In this document: one piece after another, positions 19,919 to 32,600 of the stretch
How the letters are laid out: each line of letters opens with the position of its first letter
Numbering within the stretch: position 1 is the first letter of the stretch
From: Tyto alba
Taxonomy: Eukaryota > Chordata > Aves > Strigiformes > Tytonidae
Assembly (NCBI RefSeq): GCF_018691265.1
Contig: NW_024881296.1
Coordinates: 4,681,427 to 4,745,426, forward strand
Direction of reading: 5' to 3'
Length of the DNA: 64,000 nt
The notes under the pieces: model-generated
Databases searched by the model: none
Told to the model about the DNA's origin: nothing
Seen by the model: the letters and a program-made list of their open reading frames with translations, nothing else
Translations under genes and position numbers: made by a program

Positions 19919-22900
19919 ATGGATCAGAACAACAGCTTGCCGCCCTATGCTCAAGGCCTAGCCTCCCCTCAGGTAAAAACAAATTATTTAATATGCAATT
20001 ATGATCTGATTTTTTTGTGTGTGAAAGTGCTTTCCGTTTCCTGCATGTAACTTCAGGTTTTTTGTTTGCAGATCTGAAAAATTCTGCGCAGTATCGAATA
20101 ATACTAGTATAAAACAGAATTTTAAAACTGTCAATTTGTATATCCAGAGGTGTAAAAAACATGAAGATATGTGGGGGTCCTGTAAATTGAAACATGACTG
20201 ATGAGCTAGAAATACTAATTTAATTTTGGTGGCTGCCCTTTATCACACATAATGGACTGTTGCTGTGCTATGAATGCATTTGATACGATGGACACAGTCA
20301 TTGTTCAGACAGTTGCAAGTTAAATTGTGGGTCAAAGTTGAGACACACTTGCAAGGTAGCATGAAAAGCATGTCAGCATCACTGACTGGAGATGAACAAT
20401 GCTGGAACTGACAGATCCCTAGAGGTAATATTTCACCCTGTAGAAGAGCTGCATTTTCAAGGGCACTCTGTTTTTAGCAAGTTGCTACTATACGCCTCAG
20501 GTTTGATATGATCAACCTACGTTGTTTTATTTTTAGACTCCTCTTGAAAACAAAACGGAGTCAACAGGATCGCTGGTTTCTGTTTCATGCTTTCTTCTGC
20601 AGGGTGCAATGACTCCAGGAATTCCCATTTTTAGCCCAATGATGCCATATGGCACAGGACTGACACCCCAGCCTGTCCAGAGCACCAACAGTCTGTCCAT
20701 CCTAGAGGAGCAGCAGCGGCAGCAGCAGCAGCAGCAAGCAGCACAGCAATCTACATCACAGCAAGCAACACAGGGAACATCTGGTCAAACTCCCCAGCTC
20801 TTCCACTCACAGACTCTGACCACAGCCCCTTTACCAGGAACCACACCTCTGTACCCCTCTCCAATGACTCCAATGACTCCCATAACTCCTGCAACACCGG
20901 CGTCCGAGAGCTCTGGGATAGTGCCGCAGCTACAGTGAGTGTCCGGTGTATTAGTGCAGCATGTCCTTTCTCAGACAACCCTTTAAAGGCTTAGGACCAA
21001 AGCCACATCAGGAATTGGGTACTGCCTTTTGATGGGAAGGAAGGTCCTGAGAATTTATGGGTCTCCTCTAGCAATATGAGTAATTTTTGCTGTTATTTTT
21101 AGCTTAGTTTCATTACTAAACTGCTTAGTAATATAAACAGTTTCTCAGCGATTTGTCAACTATACATCTTTTAAGCATACCGGTGGAGGATGTTACATAT
21201 GACTTCATTTAGCACCTTCGTAACCTGGAGACATATTCTCATTTGTAATTTACTGGATACTTGTGACCTCTTCACAGAAAAGCAAATAATAGCTCCGCTT
21301 TGCAAATAGCTCCACTTTACTGTACGTAGTTCCTGTATTCTGCTTTAATATTTCACTAATAAAGTTCTGTCACAGCTGAGGGAATTAGAAGGGTAGAGAA
21401 GAAGAAATTGGTTGCTAATCTAGGAGCTAGAGCTGAGTTGTACTTAATATTCCATGTTCCCTTTTCTAGTTCATGGCTACAGCTGAGTTTGTAATAAGGG
21501 GAAAAATCCCTAGAATGAGTTCTAGGTTTAGGTATCAAAATATTTTCACAACACTCGAGTTTTAAAGAGACTTTTACAGCAATTTACAGATGGCCCAAAG
21601 AGAAATGATTGATAATGTGACTTTTTCACTGAAAGAGTAGTTCCTCATATTTCTTTTTTTTTCCTGTTGAGGACCTTTAGATTTCAGGGGTTTCCCAGAA
21701 AACAAGCCTCCAAGGAAATTTTGCACCTAGGAACTTCTCTTGAAGTTTCTAGAGACCTGCAATCCTGTCACCGGGCAATGAGTTTACTTCCTGGGTCATT
21801 CCCACTTAGTTCTGCACCTCTTCTTCCTCCCTGTAGGCCATACCAAGGAAGATTTCAGATGGTACTATTGCTGTTTCATTTTCTCCTGTTTCCAGCAGCT
21901 TCCCTGATTGTGATGGGGGCTCTTAGCATCAAGAATTTTTCCTGCCTAACTGAAATAGAGATTCTTCTCATGAGACACTTTTCATAATAGCTGGCAGATA
22001 AGGAGTCATCAGCAATCATGCCTTAGGAGCTACTGCCCTACAGAATGATGCTGCTGAGCCAAATCACTGCTCATTGCTCCTGTTGGTAGGAATGTTGTCA
22101 TTCAAACTGACTTGGAGAAACAAATTTAAAAAAAAAAAAATAAAAGTAATCAAGATTGGTTAACAGTGAGGAAGACACGCGAATTCTTTATTGTCTTTTT
22201 AATGTATTTCTCTGAACTGTCTTCAGGAATATTGTGTCCACCGTGAATCTTGGTTGCAAACTTGACCTAAAAACTATTGCGCTTCGTGCCCGAAATGCTG
22301 AATATAATCCCAAGGTAAGAGAAAAGTGTTAGAGTTCATCCCATAACAGTTATGTCAAAGGCACAGGTTGTGGGCATAGTTTGCTGTAACAGGTTGAAAA
22401 ACCTTCTTGCTAGAGATGCAGTTTTATACTGTAGTTAAAAAATAAATCTTTAATAAACCTAGAACATTCTGTCAAATTAGTGAAAAGCATTTTTATACTG
22501 ATGTAGTTGTGTTTAACACGAGGTTGTAATTTGCTAGATTTAGAAAGAACACAGCACATTTAGGAAGAACCTAACCAACTGTGTAATCCACTGGCCAAGT
22601 ATTTTGTTGTAGAACAGGTCTCTGCTACTACTCATATGGGCATGTTTCTAGTGCACAGAAAGTTTCTTTTTCATATTACTGTGAAACGTCTGATGATGAA
22701 GTCTTGTTCCCTGTCTCCCAACAAGGAGGAAGGAAGGAAGAATTCAACTTCAGGGCTCCTGCCGGAGCCACAGTTGTTCTGTATATCCTGTAGCTTCCTC
22801 CACCTGGTTGCTGCCCTGGAATTCTTGTGGTTGCAGTGCAGTCACTCATTTTTTACAGTCTTGCTTCCCCTCTGAGCTCTGTTCCTTCATGTTGTCCCCC

Positions 22901-25900
22901 AGCACTCCTGCCATCTCCTTGCTCCCAATGACTAGGTTTGGTGGAAAAGCAAAATGAAATTGATGGTTTTTTTGCATGTTGACTTCTAAATTGGCTGCTG
23001 CTTCTGTATAGCAGTCTGTTAAACCATGGGGGATTTTTTTAGCTTGGGGAAACTTTCAGCAACAGCAGAGGACCTGGAGCGTTGAATCAGGAAAATTATG
23101 TCACTTCATTTTTCTTTTGGGTGGCTCCTCTTGGAAATGTTATCTTTTCAACCACGGTAGTTGGACACTGTTTCTAATAAAAGTTTAGATGTTGTGTAGT
23201 TCAATTGACTTGCCCTGGGAAGGTTTTTTTGTTTTGGTTTGTTTTTTTTTGTTTTTTTTTTTTTTTTTAAGTATTTGAGATTTTGCTGCTGTTTACCTGA
23301 ACTCTGCTCTCAAAGATTAAAGCACACATGCAGGCATTTGTGATAAATAGCTGTTACTGTATGTTTATGTCAGTGATGCTGTTACATAATTATATGTGAG
23401 TAAGGTAGTGCAGCAAAAGTCTGAGCATGCCATGGTAACTCTTAAGGTAGGGGTAGGTGGCTGTGTAAAACTTGTAGGCTAGAATGATCAATACGAAATG
23501 CTGTTTTCCACAGCAGAGAGAGTTATGTAACACACTCCTGACTTTTAGTCAGTACATTCATCTATCAAAGAAGTTGATTGCCTGTATTATTTAAGCCATA
23601 TTTTGACAAATGTGCTGTTAGGTAACCCACGCTACCGCCTTGGTTATGTCAGCAGAACAGTTTATGGGACTGCATGGTGAGCTGGTCCAAGTTAAATATA
23701 ACAGGCAAACAGGGGTTTGTGTGTATGCCCATGCCCACAGCAGTTTCCAGTATCTCTTGCTTCAGAGAGTTTAAGAATATTTGGAAATGCAGGAAGAGAT
23801 GTTACAGTACTTGAAATAAAAATCTAGAGCTAACTGGGTGGCTGTGTTCTGCTGTGGTAGTTGCAGTGGCTTCTGTTTACGCAGAACTTTGATCTCCAGC
23901 TGTTCTGGTTTGCTGGTATTCTAACACTGATTTTTTTTTTTTTTTTTTTAAGACACAGAAACAAAACATCATAAAATATTTGCAGATAGATAGTCTTCCG
24001 TCCTCCTTATAACAGATAAAATTTCAAGACATGGAGGAAATTGATTTTTTATTTAAGATTGTCTCTATTGCTCTGCTGCAAATATTAGCATAATTTATAT
24101 GTTGCATATACAGTAATGAGAAGCATAGTAAATTAGGAACGCAATGGTAGAAATGCTTCCTGTCTGGCACTAGCTCTCAGCGTGTGTTTGAAGCTACTTA
24201 TGATTTAAGCATTTCAAGTAAATCTTGAGTGATCCATGTTTGAATTTAATATTTCTTTGCAATAGTATTACTTCCTAGTTAGATTATGCAAATTTGATTT
24301 TAATGTAATGATTACAGCAGTGTCTCACTAAGTCTCAATGTTTACATTTCAGCGTTTTGCTGCTGTTATTATGAGAATAAGAGAACCACGTACTACTGCA
24401 CTTATATTCAGCTCTGGAAAAATGGTGTGCACAGGGGCAAAAAGGTATGTTTAGGCATTACAAGCAAACTAATTCAGGCTGTTTGTATTCCCTACAAAAG
24501 GGGAAATTGTAGTTCTGTTTTTGAAGTTCTTTAACACAGTCTGATGAACTGGCTTGCAGAGGTTGTTAAATTAACTTTTGGCTTTGCAGTTATATTTTTT
24601 TTCCTAATAGTTTAAAAATTTCAATGACTACACACTGGAACTGCTTAAACTGTAGGGGTGGTGGTAGAGGAAGTGTGATTTTACATTTGAGTAGTTTCAT
24701 TCATCAGAGGCCAAGAGCTCGAAGTCTCTGGTCCCTGTAGTCTGATGTGTTCTTAACATGTGCATTGAAGCATAAGAATTGAAAACTAAATATAAACCTA
24801 ACTCCAGTAGGCAGAAGAGAAACTGCTCTGAAGAAGTCTGTTAGGCATCCAGAAGAAATAAGCTAATGAGCAGAGATTAATGAATAAAGCTGTGCAGGAG
24901 GAAATGCTTTCTCTGCCTGGTGACACTTGAAGATCCAGTTGCCTTATGCTGCACTAATAGAGACCAGATCCTCAGCTGTTGAGTTCTGCAACAGCGTGTA
25001 AGGCCGTGCAGCTGTGTTAGACCCAGGTTTGAATGCCTGGGCTGAATCAAGCAGAGGATTTGGGCAGTTTACAGATTTTTATAGAAAGACGCATTTTCTA
25101 GCAGTAGTAGTTCAAAGTTTTTTCTATACTGAAAATTTAAGAATGTGAAATACATGGATTTATAATTTACTATTTTCTGGCTCATGAACAGTGAGTACAC
25201 CATTAGTGGTGTTCAGGATCCTAGTACCGAAATTAGTGTGCGTATCAGTGCTAGTTGTCAATTTTGGACATAAGAATTTTTCATGTGACCTCCTCCTCCA
25301 ACACACATCTTTTTCCCAGTTAAGTATTTGTGGTTTAATGCTATTTGCTTCAAGTAATACTTAACTGAAAAAATAATATGGATATCCTTTTCTCTCTTCA
25401 GTGAGGAGCAATCCAGACTGGCAGCAAGGAAGTATGCAAGGGTTGTTCAGAAACTGGGTTTTCCTGCAAAATTTTTGGATTTTAAAATTCAGAACATGGT
25501 GGGCAGCTGTGATGTGAAATTTCCCATCAGATTAGAAGGACTGGTACTCACACATCAGCAGTTCAGCAGGTAAAAAAAAGTCTTGCTTGTGTTTCATTCT
25601 TGCTAGCTTAGAGAGTGACATCTCTTTAGATTCTTCCCTAGCACCAGACGGAAACCTGCCCCTTTGTTCCCATCGCTGCTCTGCCTTGGGTGTAACTGAG
25701 GTTGCCCAGTATGAATTCATCCGAATGATCTGCCCTGCTACTCCCTGCAAGCTTCAGTGAAGTCTGCATCTGTTCTGCCCATTCCTGTGCTCTCCTGCAG
25801 GTGAAAGACTGGGACGTGTGTCTGCAAGCACATTTAAACACTGTCACTCCCTTCTCTTACAGCTACGAGCCAGAATTGTTTCCTGGCTTAATCTACAGAA

Positions 25901-26874
25901 TGATCAAGCCAAGAATTGTTCTGCTTATTTTTGTTTCTGGAAAAGTGGTTTTAACTGGTAAGTGAAGACAGTATCCTACTCCAGTAGGTTAGATGTAGCC
26001 TGTATTGCAGAGAACACGCAATGGTACCGGAGGTATGTGAGCTGCTGGGTACTGTCCTTCAGAGATGACAGTGCTGCGAAAGGACAGCACAGTGTTCTGT
26101 GGATGAGAATGCACAGAGCAAACCCCGTGTTTGGCTAAGTCAGTATAAGCAGTGATTGTGAATCCTAGCCAGGTGCATGGACGCCCGCATGCAGGTGCCC
26201 CAGAAGCCGTAAGAACGCAGGTATGTTTCTGGCAAAATCTGGAAGCCTGTTTCTGGGTGCTGGCTATGTGTGACTGGGCAAACTGTTCTTTGACAGCTTG
26301 GCCGGCGGCTGCTGCCACTCTCCTTTGATACAGCAGCCAAAGAGGGAGAGGTACCCCAGCTCTAGCGTGGCCCTGCAGTATGGCAAGTGGCAGCCTCTGC
26401 AGCAGTCTCTGCTGCTAGGCCTTGCCCCCCCAGGGGTTCACCCTCCCAGAAAAAGCTCCAGCAGTTAGACGTTTCCTGTAGAAATGGGGCTGTGCTTTGT
26501 AGTTGGCTCTCCTGCGGGAATGAGGTAGAGGAAAATGCTGTTGGCAAGCGTATCATTAGCATCTTTGTACTTATGCAAGTTTTACCACTTCTCGGAATAA
26601 ACAGTGAGGAGGCTGGTAACATGTGCTCTGTAGGAAATGTGTGTTTAAAAAAACCCAAAAAACACCAAAACCTAAAAATAGGATTTATGGAGACAGGGTT
26701 TTTTCTAGAGTTGCATTCAAATAAACATTCTGAAAGCTTAAATTAAGTATCTGGCAAAAGGTACAAACTAACTTAATTTCCTCTCTTTCTCTAGGTGCTA
26801 AAGTACGAGCAGAAATCTACGAAGCATTTGAAAACATCTATCCTATTTTAAAGGGATTCCGAAAGACAACGTAA
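19919..26874 (+). CDS. TBP: TATA-box-binding protein, seven coding exons
   Basis: TBP is the DNA-binding core of TFIID and also serves Pol I and Pol III initiation complexes. Coding exons: 19919-19972, 20603-20934, 22227-22314, 24353-24444, 25402-25569, 25863-25957, 26795-26874. All are GT-AG and sum to 909 nt (302 residues; human 339). The N-terminus [18 protein letters not shown] matches the vertebrate protein. The variable N-terminal region has a short polyglutamine tract (residues 58-63) and TP-rich repeats ([14 protein letters not shown]). From about residue 128 onward come the two saddle repeats: [20 protein letters not shown], then [20 protein letters not shown], the second-repeat stretch [20 protein letters not shown], and the end GFRKTT. 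The core looks unchanged from mammals; the length difference lies in the glutamine tract. TBP is divergent from PSMB1 and convergent with PDCD2. Confidence 0.98.
20720..20737 (+). repeat. TBP: Short CAG/CAA polyglutamine tract in TBP exon 3
   Basis: Five CAG codons followed by one CAA encode Q58-Q63; an upstream QQ pair is separated by an arginine codon (CGG). This is the position of the polymorphic human tract of roughly 25-42 glutamines, whose expansion causes SCA17. Here it is minimal and interrupted. Confidence 0.95.
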
Positions 26875-27960
26875 CAGTTTCTACATCTTTCAGAGAAATC
26901 GGGTATATTTTAAAAGGTATTGCGTATGGCACAGCAGTAACAATAAATGGACTTCCAGTGAAGCTGTAACACCAGGTCTTGGACTATTTCCCAGTCAGTG
27001 CCTACTTCCCTGATGCTCAAGGGGATCTGTATTCTTGATTATGTCTACTGAGTTACTGTGAGTTGCTTTACTGGGCTGTTCCTGGAGCAGTCCCTCCAAG
27101 TTTTATTTATATTTTAGCTTTCGAATAGTTTTAATGCCAGTTCTATTAATAGAAAATCCGTAAGTTGGTTTAAAAAACAAATGCAACTGTGTCACTCAGT
27201 GTATAAACCACTTAAATGGCCATGTATATATGTTTTAACTTCCTTCCATATGACCATAGTTTTTATAATTTTCAGAACTTAAGCTTTTAAATTTTTTCAA
27301 TTTTAAATTTCTTTGGTGCCAGACACATTCCCTCTTTCCAGTATTAAGCAAGACACAATAAATTTATTAATGAAAGTGGCTCACTGTACATATATATATA
27401 TATAATACATACCTTCTCTTTCCTCCTTCAGCTCCACATGTACAATAAACCCTGTTTGTACAGTTATGGGACCTGTCGTAATGAATTTTAAAACTACCCA
27501 GCTGGTAGAGTGAAATACATTGAAAACTTTTAAATTTAATCTGGATTTTTCAATAGCACATGCACTACTGTAAGTGACTTGTCATTTTGAGAGAATCGGA
27601 ACAATGCTCTGGCTTGCTTACCAGCAGTTGCATCCTTGGCAACGTCTAGCTTGACTTTCTAGTACGCTAAAGCAAAAGCAATGACTGGTTAAAGAAGTGT
27701 GTGTTCAGGCATGTGTTGCCTTGTGTTCAACAGCTGGGATTTATGCAAGTCTTAAATAGTTACACCTGACTGAATTGGAACAAAAGATCCCTGCTTAGCT
27801 TCTAGAATGTCTTCAAATTACTACTTTTGTATTTTACCAACTATGACAGTCTCACTAGATTAGTGTTCCTGTAAAATGTCAAAGCCCTTATGATTACAGT
27901 CAGTTTGTACATAATCTTCCCGCTGAACTGTCCTTGAAGCGGAACGAGCTGAGAACTAAA

Positions 27961-27966
27961 AATAAA
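27961..27966 (+). promoter_or_regulatory. TBP distal poly(A) signal, with three upstream hexamers
   Basis: AATAAA at 27961-27966 is followed by a T-rich run, as at a cleavage region. Other AATAAA hexamers lie at 26942-26947, 27357-27362 and 27444-27449. The 27444 copy is followed by a GT-rich stretch and is a plausible main site. The 3'UTR could therefore be roughly 70 to 1100 nt, depending on site choice. An (AT)n run lies at about 27389-27404. Confidence 0.6.
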
Positions 27967-27984
27967 CTTTTTTTTTCTCCAGTA

Positions 27985-29390
27985 CATTTCCAGTGATAGT
28001 CACCTCCTTTCTATGACTTGCACATTCTTTCAAACAGCTTTTACCTAAAACTAACCCAAATGCAACCATGGTCTATTTACTAAGTTGGTGTGTCATTCCA
28101 GACAGAAGTTTTGGCTGTTTTTCTACTGCTCCCTTTGGAAATGCTGAGTGACCTTAATCCTTACTCTTCTCTATTCTCCCACAGAGGTGTACACTGGTGT
28201 TTCTCCACGCATTGTAGTAATTGGTTTCATGGCTCTTATCAGAAAGCTGCTGTTTAATAACACAGCTTTGCCAGGATCACTTCCAGAGACCCAGACACCA
28301 CATCCCTTCAGTGCCTTCCGCTGTGAGCTAGCAAGCGTTCCTGAGTGCTGTTAAACACGCCTGCAGGACTGTCCGTGCTTTTGCATGACCCTGAACTATT
28401 ACCAACTTATCTGCAAAACTCATAACTCTGCAGGAAAACCTGGAGCCTTAAGTACCTGTGGGATGGTTTTCAGTAAAAATCAGTCAAACTGTACTATAGC
28501 GACTTAAGATACTGCTGGCTTCTCCATGACCTACCAAGGCTTAAAATGACCCTTTTAGAAATTAAATTCTGTGATAACAAAACAGCTTTTATGTAAAGCA
28601 TTTCCTGCTTGCTCATTTGAGTATTTCCAACTTCTAAATTAATACCAACCCCCCCCCCCAACAGTGGGTCTATGGCTTTTATAAAATCACCTTCAGAATC
28701 ACTGGTAAGCAGACATGACTGCTTCGAGCAGGATCAGGGAGTAAGTAATTGAAGTAAATTCTATATTGAGCCACACACACACACACACACACACGCGCCT
28801 TACCTTTTCTGCAAATGTAGCTATATCCACAGGAGTGGTTAAACAGCTACCACAGTAAATTCAGCATTATGGTTTCACTTTTCTCTTGCCCCAGCTATAG
28901 GGCAGTGATATAGCAGAGGAATGCCTGAAGAGGGCACTTATTTTTAAACTTCACCAAAGAGAGCAGACTTAGGGTACAACTCAGCCAAGTAATAAGACAA
29001 ACATTTTCTGGTACAGATGGATCTTTTTAAAATGCTTCTGCACCATAGTCCCATACAGAAATAGTTTTAACTGAGGTAAAACACTTAATTTTTGCGCATT
29101 CTATCTTGAACAGCCACTCAGAACATGTAACAACTGCCAAGCTAGATTCAGTGTACCTTTTGAGAAAGAGGCAGATTGAAGTTCCACAGTGAAAGCCTAC
29201 ACAGCTAAGACAAAGCTGTGACTTCTCTACACCTCCTGAGCATAAGCACTCAAGTGATCTTACAATAGCCTGCTTTTCTCTGTGAATTAATTTGAGTAGC
29301 ACAAAGAAAATTGTGACAGACAACATTGTAAGTTCTTGCAGTTCAGTCATCAACAAAAGATATGTTTAAGCAATCCAAAAATGTTTCATC
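27985..29390. other. Gap between convergent TBP and PDCD2 3' ends
   Basis: No exon or RNA gene is seen in this 1.4-kb stretch. It contains a (CA)n microsatellite at 28772-28794 and a poly(C) run near 28650. The tail-to-tail TBP/PDCD2 arrangement is the same as in mammals. Confidence 0.6.
28772..28794. repeat. (CA)n microsatellite
   Basis: About 11 perfect CA units followed by CGCG, between the TBP and PDCD2 3' ends. It is likely to vary in length between individuals. Confidence 0.9.
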
Positions 29391-29396
29391 TTTATT
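29391..29396 (-). promoter_or_regulatory. PDCD2 polyadenylation signal
   Basis: The minus strand reads AATAAA about 230 bases after the PDCD2 stop codon. Another AATAAA, at about 29609-29614, is only about 10 bases past the stop and is less likely to be used alone. Confidence 0.6.
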
Positions 29397-29622
29397 TAAA
29401 CATTTAGAATTGAGATTTGAAGTGAAATCCACTAAACAGATGCATCTGGCTTTGTTACCAGGTTGAAGTTAACGCTCCCGTGAAGCACAAGAGAGGGGCT
29501 ATCAAGGTCTACTTTTAGTAACTCTAAGAGTGACAGTTAGAACTATCAGTGACTTCAGTTTAATTACCTGGTTGCAAAGTGCAGAGGTACAATGAAACAA
29601 AGCAAGTATTTATTTAGATGAC

Positions 29623-32600
29623 TCAACTCAGTAACTCAGTGAAAAAAGAGCTTGCAGAGAAGTCTTGTTTCCATATGAACTCTTCCAGGTACTGGTCTCC
29701 CTCACCGCAGTTGTCAGCACAGGTGTACACCACCAGCGTTCCCCAGTCAATGCTCTCTCCAAGGCTGTCAACCTGAAGGTGGTTCAGGAGCTGTGGCATA
29801 ATCTTCAAGGAAAAACAAAGGTTCAGAGGCAGGCCACAGCTCTCTACCTTCTCCCTGCATCTCTTCCTGACAAAGGGCCCTGCCTTCATTGCCAAAATCC
29901 CAATCAAAGCTACTAAGTAACACAGCAGCTCAAATAAAAGAAATTTGGAATTCCCAAAGCAGTGTAGCAGATGCACAGGGAATCAAAGGCACGGCGCTAC
30001 CTATTTTACCTGCCTACAGAAGTTTTACTTGACCAAGTGTTGCCTGATTTGTAAGCCTCCTTCCATTTGAAATTACCTTCAAAACTATGTTTTGCCATCG
30101 CATGACATTTCAGCATACATATGCTTCTAGTATTTAGAATTCTACAGCTGAGTACTTCCAGCCAGGCATATTTCCAATTCACGTTGTGGAAGCTTTATTT
30201 AAAAAATATAGAATACTAGACTCCTGTTACTTAAAAGTTGGTTCCATATTCACAAGTGCACCATTTTATAGATGGTGCAGAGTACCAGATGGGAACCTGC
30301 CTTCTGTATGTGAAAGCCTTATGGGAAAAAGCAGTTGCAATAATAATTAAGGGCTCTGTACAATTTAGCATAGTTAGTCTACAGCAACTTCAACGACCTT
30401 GCTCTAATTACAAGCCAACACCTATACAATTAGATCCTGTTAAGTCTGAAATACATTACCTATATTTAAATTCATTTACATACCTGGAATTCAAAAATCC
30501 TCTTGGCACCACATACACAATTTGGAATATCTTTTTCTTCAGGAATATTTTCACCTGATACCCAGATTTGCTCTCCTCCTCTGCAGTACCTAAGAATCTG
30601 AAATAGAGCAGAAGTTTAAATTTTCAAGACTGTCTTTTCATCTTGGTATAAAATTGGTTTTTACTGACATAGATAAAGCTGTAAGATGGTGCAGAAAAAG
30701 ATCAGTTCCTTTAAGTAATACCCGTGGCAAAGTCTATCAGTTGCCAAAGTGGTATTCTAAATAAGACAGGTTCTTTATATAAGTCTTCTTAACTATCTGA
30801 GTCACACAAGTATTTACACAGCATTTTTTCAATGATCCAGGGATAAACTGCAATGATTTGTATTTCTCTAATTAAAGGACCCAGTGTCCTGGGTTGAGTG
30901 AGTGGTGGAGATTTTTGGTGGCAGGGGAGGGGGCTATCGGGGCGGCCCCCTGTGAGAAGCTTCTCAAAGCTCCCCCAGCTCCACGTCAGCTCCACTTCTG
31001 TTTGGGAAATTGAGCCAATCGGCTGCGCCTCTGCGATAACGTATTTAAGAAGGGACGTGGTGACGGGCAGTCGGACTGGTGAGGAGGAGTTGCTGCAGCT
31101 GCATGAACACCAAGGTCAGTGGAGGAACGGAGGAAGAGAGGAGGGGGGAGGTGTGCCGGAGCAGAGACCCCCCTGTATCCTGTGGGGAGACAGCAGGGTG
31201 GCCCCCCCCGCCACCCATGGAGATCTACGGTGGAGCAGACACTGATTTGTGGCCTGTTGCTCCTGCTCGAATGATCAAGGTTCTGTGCCCGGCTCTCTGT
31301 CCCTTCTCATTGCCGGAGGGGAAGGGAAAGAGAGCTGCTGCATGGTGGTTGGCTGCCAATCAGGCCTAAACCACAACACCCAGAAACACCAGGTCACATA
31401 GTTTATAGTCTTGAGATGGAAGAAGAACAGATTGGTAATTAGCACACAGAAGTGTTGAGAAGTCAAGAGTGCTCTTTCGGTTTGCAGTTCTGCATCTAAA
31501 TGTAAGGGGACTGTCCTAATGTCCAAAAAGGAGGTATTTTCAAACATTCATATCCTTTGTTGTTCTGTTACTATCAAAATATTTATATAGCAAATCGGGC
31601 ATTGGGGATGGTCAGAGAGGGAGTTGATGCACCTGCCCCAAGCAGAGGAGGGAACAGACTTGAAGTCTCCTACTTTCTATGTGTGCGTCTTAACCCCTCA
31701 GCAACCAGGAAAAACATGGAAAAAATTTCCACTTCCTCCACCACTTTCATGGATTTAGGCCTGTGTTTCCTCTGAATGGAACCAGAAACCATGTGTGTGT
31801 TTGACAATGTGGCTTTTTTTCAGCCTCCCGCATTAGCAAGAAATTGCATGGGGGGAGATTTCTATTTTAAATAGTTGAAATTTTAAAGCCATCACTAACT
31901 TTTTCAATCTTAAAAAACGCCAAACCAACCCCCCCATGCAGCTGGTGGCAGTGACAGAACTCCTCTCTACAGTTTTGGTTCTGCTGAAAGGAAAGCCAAC
32001 AGGGCCAAAGGCTGGGGAAGAGTGCAATGGTTCACCACTTCCTTTGGCTAGAACCACTTCACAGGACAGCAGGTCCTCTCCCCACACTGGCTTCAGTGCC
32101 CCTCTGCCTTCTCATCCTGGCCAATTTCTGTTTGAGGTAGATGAGCAGGTGCTACATTCTTACTTCAGCATGAATCAAGTTCTGCACGTAAGGAACATTA
32201 CAGTATGTTGGTTAAGGTGTGTGAAGGACGAGGAGACATCCCCATCACCATTTCTAACCCTAGGTATAAAATGCAGTGAAACATTTTGCAGGTGCAGCCG
32301 GATGCTGTGCCAAAACCTGCAAGTTCTAAGGCTGCCCCATCCTCTGACCTGCTCTGGTTCAGCATCTACTTGTTCTTTAAACATCTGGAAGACCTTGTCC
32401 TCTTCAGACTCATGTTTTGCCATTGCTTCCAGTGTCTCTTCATCTGAGGACTGAAATGCTTCATCTGAGCAAGAAAAAAAAAATGCTCAAAGGTTACAGG
32501 CTAACGCAAGACAGTCAAAAATTAAAAACAATCTTGCACCTCTTAAGTGCATTTTGCTCTCAAGAATCGTTCCTGGTGTAAATCACTCCAAGATTTTTTT

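Noticed and set aside
20538..20602. An alternative acceptor (TTTTTAG at 20537) that would lengthen TBP exon 3
   Set aside because: It would add 65 bases and shift the frame; the acceptor at 20602 gives the exact known TBP junction.
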